64,000 bases of DNA from DATKMK01 sp035541895 (GTDB taxonomy: Bacteria > Desulfobacterota > Binatia > HRBIN30 > JACQVA1): NCBI GenBank assembly GCA_035541895.1, contig DATKMK010000020.1, positions 1-64,000 of the forward strand. The letters are read 5' to 3'. The notes below the pieces were generated by a model that did not search any database, was not told the origin of the DNA, and saw only the letters and a list, made by a program, of their open reading frames with translations. Numbering within the stretch: position 1 is the stretch's first letter; the number at the start of each line of letters is the position of its first letter. The translations under genes were made by a program, and so were the position numbers. Of the stretch, positions 23,245 through 31,629 are shown piece by piece.

Positions 23245-25275
23245 TCATTGCGGCGAGACCGCGTAGAGCTGCCGATAGCGGCGGTAGCCGCCGATGACTC
23301 GTTTCACGTACTCGCGCGTCTCGCGGTAGCTGATCGCTTCGACGAACTCATCGCTGTCGAGGCCCGGAGATCGCCGCTGCCACTTCTCGACCGCCGCTTC
23401 GCCGCCGTTGTAGGCGGCAATCGCTTTGATCCGATCGCCGTCGAACTGTCTGATCAGTTGCGCCAAGTAGCCCGTGCCGAGGGCGACGTTGCGTTGCGGA
23501 TCGCGCAACTCGTCCACGGTAACCGGCGCGCCGGCGACGCGGCGTGCGGTGCTCGGCAGCACCTGCATGAGGCCGAAGGCATCGGCGGGGGAATGCGCGT
23601 TGGGATCGTACAAACTCTCTTGACGAATCACGGCGGCGACCAAGAGCGGGTCGAGCGACGCGTGCGCAGCGGCGTCGGACACCAGCGGCCAGAACCCGAG
23701 CGGATACAGGACACGCTCACGCTCCGCGGCCGCAAGCCCGGCGTCATCGCCGAGTCGCCGAATCAGCCGAATCGCCGCGCCATCGCCGTCGACGGCGCGG
23801 TACCACTGCAGCAGTTGCCGGAGGGCGGTGCGATCGTCTGCATGGTCGCGCTCATAGGCGGCGAGCTCGTCGCGCGCCAGCGGAGACATGCCGGCACCGG
23901 TCAATTCCATCGCGCGTTCGAGGTGAAAGTCGCCGTGAGCTGGCGGAACGGGCGGCGGCGCGGGCGGCTGAATCGCGACCGGAGTCGTCGCGAGCGTTCC
24001 CAATCGACGTTCCGCCACCATCGCGTAGTAGCTGGCGGGGGCCTCGTGCGCGAGGCGTTGATAGAGTGCGTGTGCGCGCGCGACATCACCCGTGTGTTCA
24101 AGCGCGCGCGCCTGCCAGTAGCGGCCGTCGGCGCAGTCGTCCGCGTTGCGACAGCCCGCGAGCGCCGCGAAGTCCTGCGCCGCAACTGCGTAGCGGCCGT
24201 GTTGGTAGTGAATCCAGCCGATACGCCATTGCGCTTCGCGTCCGAGTCGGTCGCGAGCAACCGCGGCAAGCTGACGGTACGCCGCGATGGCCGCCTCGGC
24301 GCGGCCGGCCTTCTCGTGAATGCGGCCAATGGCGTACAGCGCCTCGTTGGCATTCTCCGCGCGCGCGAAACGGCGGCGGAACTCGACAAACGCGGCGAGC
24401 GCTTCATCGTCACGATCGCGATTCCACAAGATCGACGCGACACGAAAATGCGTGGCCGCCGCGGTCTCGCCAACTTCACGGCGCGCCGCCGCACGCAGGT
24501 CTTCGATGGCTTCGTCGATCCTTCCGAGCGACTGCAGTGCCGACGCGTGGAGATGGAGCAGCGTCGTGCGCTCCGCGGCGTCCGTCGCCTCGAGCAAGCG
24601 ACGAGCGAGCGCCTCGGCTGCGGTGGCATCACCTTCCGACAGGAGCAGGCGCACTTCGTCGACAAGTAACGTTCCGGTCGGCGCCAGCTCGGGATGCGCG
24701 GCCCGCAGCCGGTCCAACTCAGTGCGGGCGTCGGTCCCAATCTGCGTGCGCGGTGCCGCGCGACGCACGGCCTGAAATCGGTTGGCCGCGCGGGCGACGT
24801 CATGGTCGGCCAGATCAAGGTGCGCCAACTCCATCTCAGCTTGGTGGGCGGTCGCGTGATCGCGGGCCGCCGCTGCGATGCCGAGGCTTACGCGCGCCGC
24901 GGCCGGCTCAGCCAGTTTGATTTGCAGGCGGCCCAAATCGAGCGCCGCCGAATCGCGATGAACGCTCTCCTGAAATTGATCGACGACCCGCTGCAAGGCT
25001 GCCGCCGCCTCGGCATCACGCCCGCAGCGTTGCAGCGCCATGCCGCGATAGTAGAGGTGGTAGTCCGTCAACCCAGGATAGGTTCGCAGCAACGTTTCGA
25101 AACGGCCAGCGGCATCGCGGCAGTCCCCGCTCTTGAGCGACCGAAGTGCCGCACTGAACTCCGCGCGGCGATCCGCCGGGCTAGGCCCAGCCGTTGGAAA
25201 CTGCGGCGGTGCAAGTGGTCGCGTACACGCGGCAAGTGTCGTGGCGGTGGCGAGTCCGACAAGGAGTCGACGCAT
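23245..25275 (-). CDS. slt: Soluble lytic transglycosylase with TPR-like superhelix
   Basis: 676 residues. A lipoprotein signal (MRRLLVGLATATTLAAC, lipobox LAAC) starts the protein. A long helical repeat region of TPR-like units follows (about 40-500). The C-terminal Slt70 catalytic domain has the catalytic Glu in AAVIRQESLYDPNA, SPADAFGLMQVLPSTA, and the AAYNGGEAAV and YRETREYVKRV motifs. It cleaves peptidoglycan to 1,6-anhydromuropeptides in the periplasm. It diverges from maf with an 84-base gap. The start at 25275 is set by the signal peptide; open reading frame extends upstream but crosses into the maf promoter. Confidence 0.92.
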   Translation of the reverse strand: MRRLLVGLATATTLAACTRPLAPPQFPTAGPSPADRRAEFSAALRSLKSGDCRDAAGRFETLLRTYPGLTDYHLYYRGMALQRCGRDAEAAAALQRVVDQFQESVHRDSAALDLGRLQIKLAEPAAARVSLGIAAAARDHATAHQAEMELAHLDLADHDVARAANRFQAVRRAAPRTQIGTDARTELDRLRAAHPELAPTGTLLVDEVRLLLSEGDATAAEALARRLLEATDAAERTTLLHLHASALQSLGRIDEAIEDLRAAARREVGETAAATHFRVASILWNRDRDDEALAAFVEFRRRFARAENANEALYAIGRIHEKAGRAEAAIAAYRQLAAVARDRLGREAQWRIGWIHYQHGRYAVAAQDFAALAGCRNADDCADGRYWQARALEHTGDVARAHALYQRLAHEAPASYYAMVAERRLGTLATTPVAIQPPAPPPVPPAHGDFHLERAMELTGAGMSPLARDELAAYERDHADDRTALRQLLQWYRAVDGDGAAIRLIRRLGDDAGLAAAERERVLYPLGFWPLVSDAAAHASLDPLLVAAVIRQESLYDPNAHSPADAFGLMQVLPSTARRVAGAPVTVDELRDPQRNVALGTGYLAQLIRQFDGDRIKAIAAYNGGEAAVEKWQRRSPGLDSDEFVEAISYRETREYVKRVIGGYRRYRQLYAVSPQ

Positions 25276-25359
25276 CGGCAGTCCGCTAGCACATCCAGCG
25301 TCCGGCCTGAACGCTCCGCGGGAATTGACAGCGCGCAATCGCATCGGCAACAAGCGCAC

Positions 25360-25956
25360 ATGCCGTCGTTGATCCTCGCGTCCGCCTCGCCGCGCCGGCG
25401 AGAGTTGCTGTCGCAGTTGGAAATCGCATTCGACGTGGTGCCGAGCGAGGTGCCGGAGACGCCGCTTGTGGGGGAAGATGCCGATGCCTTTGCCGCACGA
25501 GTGGCGCGCGAAAAAGCGCAGCACGTTGCGGCGCAGCGACCAGGCGAATGGGTCTTGGCTGCCGACACGGTCGTAGTCATCGACCATGCCATCCTCGGCA
25601 AGCCGGTCGATCGCTCGGACGCGCGCGGCATGCTGCGTCGGCTGAGTGGGCGCGCGCATCGGGTCTTGACGGCGGTGGTTCTGCTCGGACCCGACGGCGG
25701 GATGGTAACCGATGTCGCGGTCGCCACCACCGTGCGATTTCGTGTCGTGCGCGACGACGAAATCGAGGCGTACCTCGACACCGGCGAACCGTTCGACAAG
25801 GCCGGCGCCTATGGGGTGCAAGGCGGCGGGGCGCGGTTTGTCGAGTCGGTCGAGGGATCGTACAGCAACGTGGTCGGCCTGCCGCTCGATGAGGTTCGCG
25901 AGCTGTGCGAGCGGCACGGGTTGCTGAACGTGGGTGGAATGCGGCCCGCCACATGA
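25360..25956 (+). CDS. maf: Maf-type nucleotide pyrophosphatase
   Basis: 198 residues with the Maf P-loop-like SPRRRELL (residues 10-17), AADTVV, the SGRAHRVLTAVVL strand and the DKAGAYGVQG motif. Maf proteins hydrolyse modified or non-canonical nucleoside triphosphates (dTTP/UTP/m5UTP types). It is first of a tightly coupled run maf-yggS-proC. Its stop overlaps the yggS start (ATGA). Confidence 0.92.
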   Translation: MPSLILASASPRRRELLSQLEIAFDVVPSEVPETPLVGEDADAFAARVAREKAQHVAAQRPGEWVLAADTVVVIDHAILGKPVDRSDARGMLRRLSGRAHRVLTAVVLLGPDGGMVTDVAVATTVRFRVVRDDEIEAYLDTGEPFDKAGAYGVQGGGARFVESVEGSYSNVVGLPLDEVRELCERHGLLNVGGMRPAT

Positions 25957-26639
25957 TCGACATCGCCGACAACATCGCGCGGGTTCGCGAACGGATCGCG
26001 CGCGCGGCTGAGCGCTCGGGCCGATCGGCCGACGAAATTCGTCTGATTGCGGTATCGAAGACCAAACCGGCGGCGCTGATCGCCGCGGCCGTGCGTGCCG
26101 GTGTCGCGGACCTCGGCGAAAACTACGTCCAAGAAGCGGCGGGCAAGATTGCGCAAGTCAACGACCCAGCCGTTCACTGGCACCTCATCGGCCATTTGCA
26201 ACGCAACAAGGCGGCACGCGCGGTCGAACTGTTCGCGGTCATTCACACAGTCGACAGTCTGGCATTGGCCGACGCGCTCGATCGGCACGCCGCAGCGCGC
26301 GGGCGTCGGGTCCGAGTGCTCGTGGAAGTCAACGTCGGGAGCGAGGCGAGCAAGGGTGGCGTGCGTCCGGAGCAGACTGGAGAATTGCTGGCCGCGCTGG
26401 CGGAGCGGAAGTACCTTCGCGTCGAAGGACTCATGACTGTCCCGCCGGCGGGAGACGACCCGCATTCGGCGCGCTCGTTCTTTGCGCACCTCCGGCTGTT
26501 GCGAGACCAATTTCGAGCGACGATCACGGGCCTCACGGAGCTTTCGATGGGGATGACCGACGACTTCGAGGTGGCCATTGAGGAGGGTGCAACCATGGTG
26601 CGAATCGGACGGGGAATCTTTGGAGCCAGGGAATTATGA
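25953..26639 (+). CDS. yggS: YggS-type PLP-binding homeostasis protein
   Basis: 228 residues, alanine-racemase-like barrel without the C-terminal domain. PLP-lysine in LIAVSKTKPA (about 36), GENYVQEAAGKI, HLIGHLQRNK and SMGMTDDFEVAIEEGATMVRIG (broken here by convention) are diagnostic of PROSC/YggS. It controls pyridoxal phosphate supply. The start at 25953 overlaps the maf stop, and its stop overlaps the proC start. Confidence 0.92.
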   Translation: MIDIADNIARVRERIARAAERSGRSADEIRLIAVSKTKPAALIAAAVRAGVADLGENYVQEAAGKIAQVNDPAVHWHLIGHLQRNKAARAVELFAVIHTVDSLALADALDRHAAARGRRVRVLVEVNVGSEASKGGVRPEQTGELLAALAERKYLRVEGLMTVPPAGDDPHSARSFFAHLRLLRDQFRATITGLTELSMGMTDDFEVAIEEGATMVRIGRGIFGAREL

Positions 26640-27484
26640 CCAAGCGGAGAGCACGTACAGCGCAGCAGCGTGGCGGGCGGCAGATCGGTTTCATCGGCGG
26701 CGGGAACATGGCGAGGGCAATGATCCGTGGGCTCGTCGGGGCCGGGTTGTACCGCGCCGATCAAATCGTCGCGAGCGATGTCGACTCCGCTTGCCGGCAG
26801 ACGCTGGCGCGCCGTCTGCGGGTCAGGGCCACTGCCGACAACAGCGAGGTCATGCGTGCGGCCCCGGTGGTTGTCTTGGCGGTGAAGCCGCAGATCATCG
26901 ACGGAGTCTTGGCGGGTGTGCGTTCCGACGTGACTCGCCGCCACGTGGTCGTTTCCATCGCGGCCGGGGTTCCGACCGCACGATTGGAGCGCGGGTTGGG
27001 CGGATACGCGCGGGTGGTTCGCGTCATGCCCAACACGCCCGCGCTGCTCGGCAAAGGCATGTCTGTCGTCGTTCGCGGCGCACACGCGACGGCCGCCGAT
27101 GAGCGCTTGGCGGTCAGACTATTTCGAGCCGTGGGCCAAGCCCTCGCAGTCACCGACGAACGCTGGTTGGATGCGATCACTGGTCTCAGCGGCAGCGGTC
27201 CGGCGTACGTCTACCTGTTTGCCGAGGGGCTGATCGCCGGCGCGGTCGCCGCCGGTCTTCCCGCCGAATTAGCGACAACGCTGACGTTTCAAACCCTCGT
27301 CGGGGCGGCGGCGATGCTGCAGGAGAGCGGCGAAACGCCCGAACGCCTACGGGCTCAAGTAACGTCACCGGGCGGGACCACACTGGCCGGGTTGACGCAG
27401 CTGGATCGACGCGGGTTCAAGGATACCGTCACCGCCGCCGTGGTGGCAGCGACGAACCGGTCCGTCGAACTCGGTCGCGGCTGA
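26636..27484 (+). CDS. proC: Pyrroline-5-carboxylate reductase
   Basis: 282 residues. After a short basic extension, the Rossmann motif QIGFIGGGNMARAMIRGL starts near residue 15. VVVLAVKPQ, VRVMPNTPALLGKGM and the ProC signature ITGLSGSGPAYVYLFAE with GVTSPGGTT-like VTSPGGTTLAGL all follow in order. It reduces pyrroline-5-carboxylate to proline. Coupled to yggS by ATGA; yggS-proC-yggT order is widely conserved. Confidence 0.94.
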   Translation: MTKRRARTAQQRGGRQIGFIGGGNMARAMIRGLVGAGLYRADQIVASDVDSACRQTLARRLRVRATADNSEVMRAAPVVVLAVKPQIIDGVLAGVRSDVTRRHVVVSIAAGVPTARLERGLGGYARVVRVMPNTPALLGKGMSVVVRGAHATAADERLAVRLFRAVGQALAVTDERWLDAITGLSGSGPAYVYLFAEGLIAGAVAAGLPAELATTLTFQTLVGAAAMLQESGETPERLRAQVTSPGGTTLAGLTQLDRRGFKDTVTAAVVAATNRSVELGRG

Positions 27485-27542
27485 TGCCGCCTTGTGAACG
27501 GCAGTCATCAAGGGTAAACGAATCGCGCGCGACGGGTCGTCG

Positions 27543-27842
27543 ATGTTCATTCTCGCCAACTTTCTGATTGCCCTGGCTCAGGCCCTCAACATGGTGTTGT
27601 GGCTGTACATGTGGATTGTGATCGGTCGAGCGTTGGTGTCGTGGGTGAGCCCGGATCCCAGCAACCCGATCGTTCGCTTCCTCTACCACGCTACCGAGCC
27701 GCTGCTGTATCGTGTCCGGCGAGTCGTGCCGCTGTTTGGCGGTGGGATCGACTTCTCACCCTTGATTGTGTTGGTTGGAATCTATTTCCTGCAGTCGTTC
27801 CTGGTAAGCAGTTTGGTCGACCTCGCCGCGAGCATGCGATGA
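27543..27842 (+). CDS. yggT: YggT family membrane protein
   Basis: 99 residues with two hydrophobic segments around the conserved SWVSPDPSNPIVRFLYHATEP loop (shown in part) and a C-terminal DFSPLIVLVGIYFL helix. This is the bacterial YggT/CCB3 family linked to membrane or division-related processes. It lies 58 bases after proC and overlaps yggU by ATGA. Confidence 0.9.
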   Translation: MFILANFLIALAQALNMVLWLYMWIVIGRALVSWVSPDPSNPIVRFLYHATEPLLYRVRRVVPLFGGGIDFSPLIVLVGIYFLQSFLVSSLVDLAASMR

Positions 27843-28171
27843 GCCTGCTGGTTCTGACCTACGTGGAGGGCGCGGTACGGCTTCGAGTGCGCTTGCAGCC
27901 GCGCGCGTCACGCGATCGCATCGTCGGATTGCACGGCACGGCGCTCAAGGCGCAAGTAACCGCCCCACCGGTGGAGGGCGCCGCGAACGCGGCGCTGGAG
28001 CAACTGGTGGCGCAGGCGGTGGGGGTCGGGCGCTCCTCGGTCAGAGTTATCAGCGGTATCACGAGCCGCGAAAAGGTCGTCGAAGTGGCGACCTTGGACT
28101 CAGTGGCGATCGCGCGACGTCTCGAACGCCTGGCCACGGACAAGCCGCCGTCACCGTCTGAACTTCGTTGA
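27839..28171 (+). CDS. yggU: DUF167 (YggU) family protein
   Basis: 110 residues with LRVRLQPRASRDRIVG, LKAQVTAPPVEGAANAALE and VRVISGITSREKVVEV, the full YggU pattern. Function unknown, but the gene regularly follows yggT. Its ATG overlaps the yggT stop. Confidence 0.92.
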   Translation: MSLLVLTYVEGAVRLRVRLQPRASRDRIVGLHGTALKAQVTAPPVEGAANAALEQLVAQAVGVGRSSVRVISGITSREKVVEVATLDSVAIARRLERLATDKPPSPSELR

Positions 28172-28217
28172 CAACCGAGCGGCCGGTGATTACGCTCGCC
28201 AATCAACGGAGCAGTTG

Positions 28218-28511
28218 ATGCCGATTTACGAGTACCAGTGCCCAAAGTGTGGGCCGTTCGAACTGATGCAAAAGGTCAGCGAGCCGACCCTGAAGCGCTG
28301 CCCGACCTGCAAGGGCAAGGTGTCGAAGCTGATTTCCAACACCTCGTTCCAGCTCAAAGGAACTGGCTGGTACGTCACCGACTACGCTCGAAAGGACACC
28401 GGCGGGGGAAAGGCTAGTACGGGCGAGACGTCGAGCGCGGCGCCCAAAGAAACCCCCAAGGAATCCTCCAAATCTTCCGAAACCAAAACCAAGGAAGCGA
28501 GCGCCGCATAG
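28218..28511 (+). CDS. FmdB-type zinc-ribbon protein
   Basis: 97 residues. MPIYEYQCPKCG and RCPTCKGKVSKLIS give two CxxC knuckles of the FmdB regulatory-protein zinc ribbon, followed by FQLKGTGWYVTDYA. A Ser/Thr/Lys/Glu-rich tail of about 40 residues is probably disordered. Role unknown; FmdB-type proteins are often annotated as putative regulators. The ATG at 28218 fits the invariant MPIYEY opening. Confidence 0.92.
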   Translation: MPIYEYQCPKCGPFELMQKVSEPTLKRCPTCKGKVSKLISNTSFQLKGTGWYVTDYARKDTGGGKASTGETSSAAPKETPKESSKSSETKTKEASAA

Positions 28512-28562
28512 CGCTCGGCCGTCGCGGTAGATTCCGCGACGGCCATTTCAGGGGACGTCTGT

Positions 28563-28979
28563 CTACGCAAGCCCAACCGGCGTTGCGACGTGTTCGGCCC
28601 GCTTCGCGGGGTGCTCGGCGCGCTTTTCGAGCGCCGTAATCCGCTTGCGAAGCCGATCGACCTCGGCCCGTGACGGTACATCCAGCCGGCGAACCAGCGG
28701 CGCCAAGGCCTTTTCGGCCCGCTCGGTCACGTTCGCAACCAGGCGTTCGCCCCGTTTCTCGACATCGTGGCGGGTCCGCTTCATCTGGTGCTGCAACTCC
28801 GTCCCGGCCCTTTCGAGCCGGTGCCTTAGCTCCTTCACCTGCTTCCGCGGTGCCGGAGGCAGCAACTCGATCGCCCGCTCAAGTGCCTGGCGGGTCACCT
28901 TCTCTACGTCACGGCGAGCCGCCGCCATGCGTTTGGGCAACTGCGCCATCAACCCCTTCTGCGTTCGTCTGTTGGTCAT
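28563..28979 (-). CDS. Phasin-like coiled-coil protein
   Basis: 138 residues, almost all helical and highly charged. The C-terminal LVRRLDVPSRAEVDRLRKRI, with a following heptad, matches the phasin/PhaI-PhaF class that coats polyhydroxyalkanoate granules (VPSRxEVxxLxxRIxxLE). The start at 28979 has an excellent AAAAGGAGG. It has a strong own promoter and diverges from mreB. No PHA synthase is in the window, so granule association is inference. Confidence 0.65.
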   Translation of the reverse strand: MTNRRTQKGLMAQLPKRMAAARRDVEKVTRQALERAIELLPPAPRKQVKELRHRLERAGTELQHQMKRTRHDVEKRGERLVANVTERAEKALAPLVRRLDVPSRAEVDRLRKRITALEKRAEHPAKRAEHVATPVGLA

Positions 28980-29005
28980 GGCTACACCTCCTTTTCTACA
29001 GGCCA

Positions 29006-29033
29006 AATATAACACAGTGCGTCAATCCGTCAA
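29006..29033 (-). promoter_or_regulatory. Sigma70 promoter for the phasin-like gene
   Basis: On the minus strand TTGACG (29033-29028), a 16-base spacer and TATATT (29011-29006) make one of the best vegetative promoters in the window. It is followed by the AAAAGGAGG ribosome site of the phasin-like gene. The rest of the 206-base gap up to mreB shows no clear rightward promoter. Confidence 0.6.
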
Positions 29034-29185
29034 TGCGGCGCGTCATTTTGGGTGTCGACTCGGGACCACCGGGCATATGGGGTTGAAATTTTCACTCGGA
29101 AGCAGAGTTCTTTCTTGCCCTGTCGGGGGGATTCTGGTAGCACGCCGATACTCGATCAACGCGTTCGTTTCACGGAACTCTGACG

Positions 29186-30220
29186 ATGGTTCTCGATTTT
29201 CTGCTGGGCATGTTCTCCAACGATCTCGCGATCGATCTGGGGACGGCCAATACGCTGATCTACGTCAAGGGCGAGGGTATTGTTTCCAACGAACCGTCGG
29301 TCGTGGCGGTCCAAAAGGATGCCCGCGGCGGGCGTCGGGTTTTGGCAGTCGGGGCCGAAGCCAAGAAGATGCTCGGGCGCACGCCGGGGTCGATCGTGGC
29401 CATTCGCCCGCTCAAGGATGGTGTGATCGCCGATTTCGAGATTACCGAAGCGATGTTGCGGTATTTCATTCAAAAGATTCACAACCGCAAAGCGCTGGTA
29501 CGGCCGCGCATCATCATTTGTGTGCCGTTCGGCATTACCGAGGTCGAGAAGCGGGCGGTCAAAGAGTCGGCCGAGTCGGCGGGGGCTCGCGAAGTCTATC
29601 TGGTCGAAGAGCCGATGGCTGCCGCGATCGGGGCGGGCCTGCCGATCACCGAGCCAACGGGAAATATGATCGTCGACATCGGCGGCGGCACCACCGAGGT
29701 GGCGGTGATCTCGCTCAAAGGCGTCGTATTCTCCAAGTCGGTGCGGGTCGGCGGCGATAAAATGGACGAGGCGATCGTCCAGTACATCAAGCGCAAGTAC
29801 AATCTGTTGATCGGCGAACGGACGGCGGAGCTGATCAAAATCACAATTGGGTCTGCCTACCCCGGCAATGAAATCCAGACCATGGAGATCAAAGGGCGAG
29901 ATCTGGTTGCCGGCGTACCGAAGACCGTTGAAGTCTCGGACGAAGAGATTCGCGACTCCTTGCTCGAACCGATCAACCAAATCGTCGATGCGGTCCGCAT
30001 CGCCCTTGAACGCACCCCGCCCGAGCTGGCCTCGGATATCGTCGACAAGGGCATCGTGCTGGCGGGCGGCGGGGCACTGTTGCGCAATCTCGACGTGCTG
30101 CTGCGCGAGGAGACCGGCTTGCCCGTGGTGCTCGCAGACGACCCCTTGACCGCCGTCGTGATGGGCGCCGGCAAGGTCTTGGACGAATTGTCGTTGCTCA
30201 AAGATGTCACCATTCAGTGA
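29186..30220 (+). CDS. mreB: Rod-shape actin homologue MreB
   Basis: 344 residues of actin fold. Phosphate-1 motif SNDLAIDLGTANTLIYV, connect-1 and VEEPMAAAIGAGLPI, phosphate-2 VDIGGGTTEVAVIS, and adenosine motif GIVLAGGGALLRNLD are all intact. It polymerises under the inner membrane to guide lateral wall synthesis. First of mreB-mreC-mreD-mrdA-rodA, a complete elongasome operon showing that the host is rod-shaped. Confidence 0.97.
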   Translation: MVLDFLLGMFSNDLAIDLGTANTLIYVKGEGIVSNEPSVVAVQKDARGGRRVLAVGAEAKKMLGRTPGSIVAIRPLKDGVIADFEITEAMLRYFIQKIHNRKALVRPRIIICVPFGITEVEKRAVKESAESAGAREVYLVEEPMAAAIGAGLPITEPTGNMIVDIGGGTTEVAVISLKGVVFSKSVRVGGDKMDEAIVQYIKRKYNLLIGERTAELIKITIGSAYPGNEIQTMEIKGRDLVAGVPKTVEVSDEEIRDSLLEPINQIVDAVRIALERTPPELASDIVDKGIVLAGGGALLRNLDVLLREETGLPVVLADDPLTAVVMGAGKVLDELSLLKDVTIQ

Positions 30221-30269
30221 GTCGGCCGTTCCAGTGGAGCGTTCGCCGGCGTGTCCGGCATCCTGAGTC

Positions 30270-31127
30270 ATGTTGGAATTCCTCCGGAGAAATCGGATCG
30301 TTCTGACCTCCGGATCGCTGTTGCTCATTTCCCTCCTGCTGGTGTCGACCGGGGTGCGTTCGCGGCGTCGCAACGATCCGTTCGCGACGCTCTTGCTCGA
30401 GGGCATGCGCCCGCTGCAGGTGCTGGTCAGCGATGCGGTCGGCGCCGCGGCAACCGGTTGGACCCAGTACGTCGATTTGGTCAACGTGCGTGCAGAAAAC
30501 GAATCGTTGCGACGGCGCGTCGCCGAACTCGAACAAAACGCCGCGCGACTCACCGAGTTGGAGGAAACCAATCAGCGGCTGACTGAGCTGCTCGGATTCA
30601 AATCCGCGCTCGAAGGCCAAGCGCAAACCGCGCAGGTCTCCGGCCGCGACCCCGGGGCGCTGTTCCAAAGCCTCACCCTCGACAAAGGTGAGCACGAGGG
30701 CATCCGCAAAGGCTTTGCCGTCCTCAGCTCCGCGGGCGTCATCGGCCAAGTCGTCTCCACCAGCCCGCACGCGTCGCGCGTATTGTTGATCACCGATCAC
30801 AACAGCGGCGTCGACGCCATCGTACAGCGTAGTCGCGCCCGCGGCATTGTTGCCGGCGCCCTCGCCGACGGCTGCGTCATGAAGTACTTGCAGCGTGGAG
30901 AAGACGTGCAAGTCGGTGATCGGGTCGCCACCTCGGGACTGGACGGGATTTTTCCGCGCGGCATGCTGATCGGCGAAGTCACCAAGGTGTCGCGCAATCA
31001 CCGCGGCTTGCTGCAAATGGCCGAAATCAAGCCGAGCGCGCCGTTGGAGCGACTCGAAGAAGTGCTGGTGGTGGCTCCCAACGCGCGCCTGCTCGACAGC
31101 GGCGACGCCAACAACCCACCCTCGTAG
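30270..31127 (+). CDS. mreC: Rod-shape protein MreC
   Basis: 285 residues: one N-terminal membrane helix (about 9-27), a coiled coil (about 72-108) and a periplasmic beta domain with VSTSPHASRVLLITDHNSG and GDRVATSGLDGIFPRGMLIG (latter is the family hallmark). It links MreB and MreD to PBP2. 49 bases after mreB and 1 base before mreD. Confidence 0.95.
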   Translation: MLEFLRRNRIVLTSGSLLLISLLLVSTGVRSRRRNDPFATLLLEGMRPLQVLVSDAVGAAATGWTQYVDLVNVRAENESLRRRVAELEQNAARLTELEETNQRLTELLGFKSALEGQAQTAQVSGRDPGALFQSLTLDKGEHEGIRKGFAVLSSAGVIGQVVSTSPHASRVLLITDHNSGVDAIVQRSRARGIVAGALADGCVMKYLQRGEDVQVGDRVATSGLDGIFPRGMLIGEVTKVSRNHRGLLQMAEIKPSAPLERLEEVLVVAPNARLLDSGDANNPPS

Positions 31128-31128
31128 C

Positions 31129-31629
31129 ATGCGCACGTTCACGCTCTACTTGGCCCTCACCGTTGCGGCACTGCTGGTGCAAAGCACTGTGTGGCACTGG
31201 CTCCCGCTGGGCGGTGCCATCCCGGACCTGCTCCTGATCGTGTGTGTCTACCTCGGCCTGCATCAGCACACCGTCGGCGGTGCCGTCGGCGCGTTCTTCC
31301 TCGGCTATGCGCAAGACAGTTTTTCGGGCAGCACCGTCGGCCTCAACGCGTTCGCGATGTCGCTGATCTTCACCGTGGTGTATCTGACTTCGCGCCGGTT
31401 GTGGGTCGACAACGCCATCTCGAAGATCGTCCTGGTGTTCATCGCCTCCGTGATGAAAACAGCGGTTGTGGTCGCGCTGGTCGCCGTGTTCCTCTCCACC
31501 GACGGGCTGTGGACCACCGTGAGTCGTCACCTCCCAATCGAAGCGACGATCGCGGCGGCGCTGAGCCCCGCCGTGTTCACGCTCCTCGCACGCACGCGCC
31601 GCGTGACCGCCGAAGAGGATGACGCATGA
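31129..31629 (+). CDS. mreD: Rod-shape protein MreD
   Basis: 166 residues, five or six membrane helices, with the IPDLLLIVCVYLGLH and GFFLGYAQDSFSGSTVGLNA-like positions of MreD (here AFFLGYAQDSFSGSTVG). Inner-membrane member of the elongasome. Its stop overlaps the mrdA start (ATGA). Confidence 0.93.
   Translation: MRTFTLYLALTVAALLVQSTVWHWLPLGGAIPDLLLIVCVYLGLHQHTVGGAVGAFFLGYAQDSFSGSTVGLNAFAMSLIFTVVYLTSRRLWVDNAISKIVLVFIASVMKTAVVVALVAVFLSTDGLWTTVSRHLPIEATIAAALSPAVFTLLARTRRVTAEEDDA

Noticed and set aside
25325..25353. TTGACA ahead of maf as a promoter
   Set aside because: The -35 box is perfect, but the hexamer 17 bases on is CAACAA and no nearby alternative resembles a -10 box.
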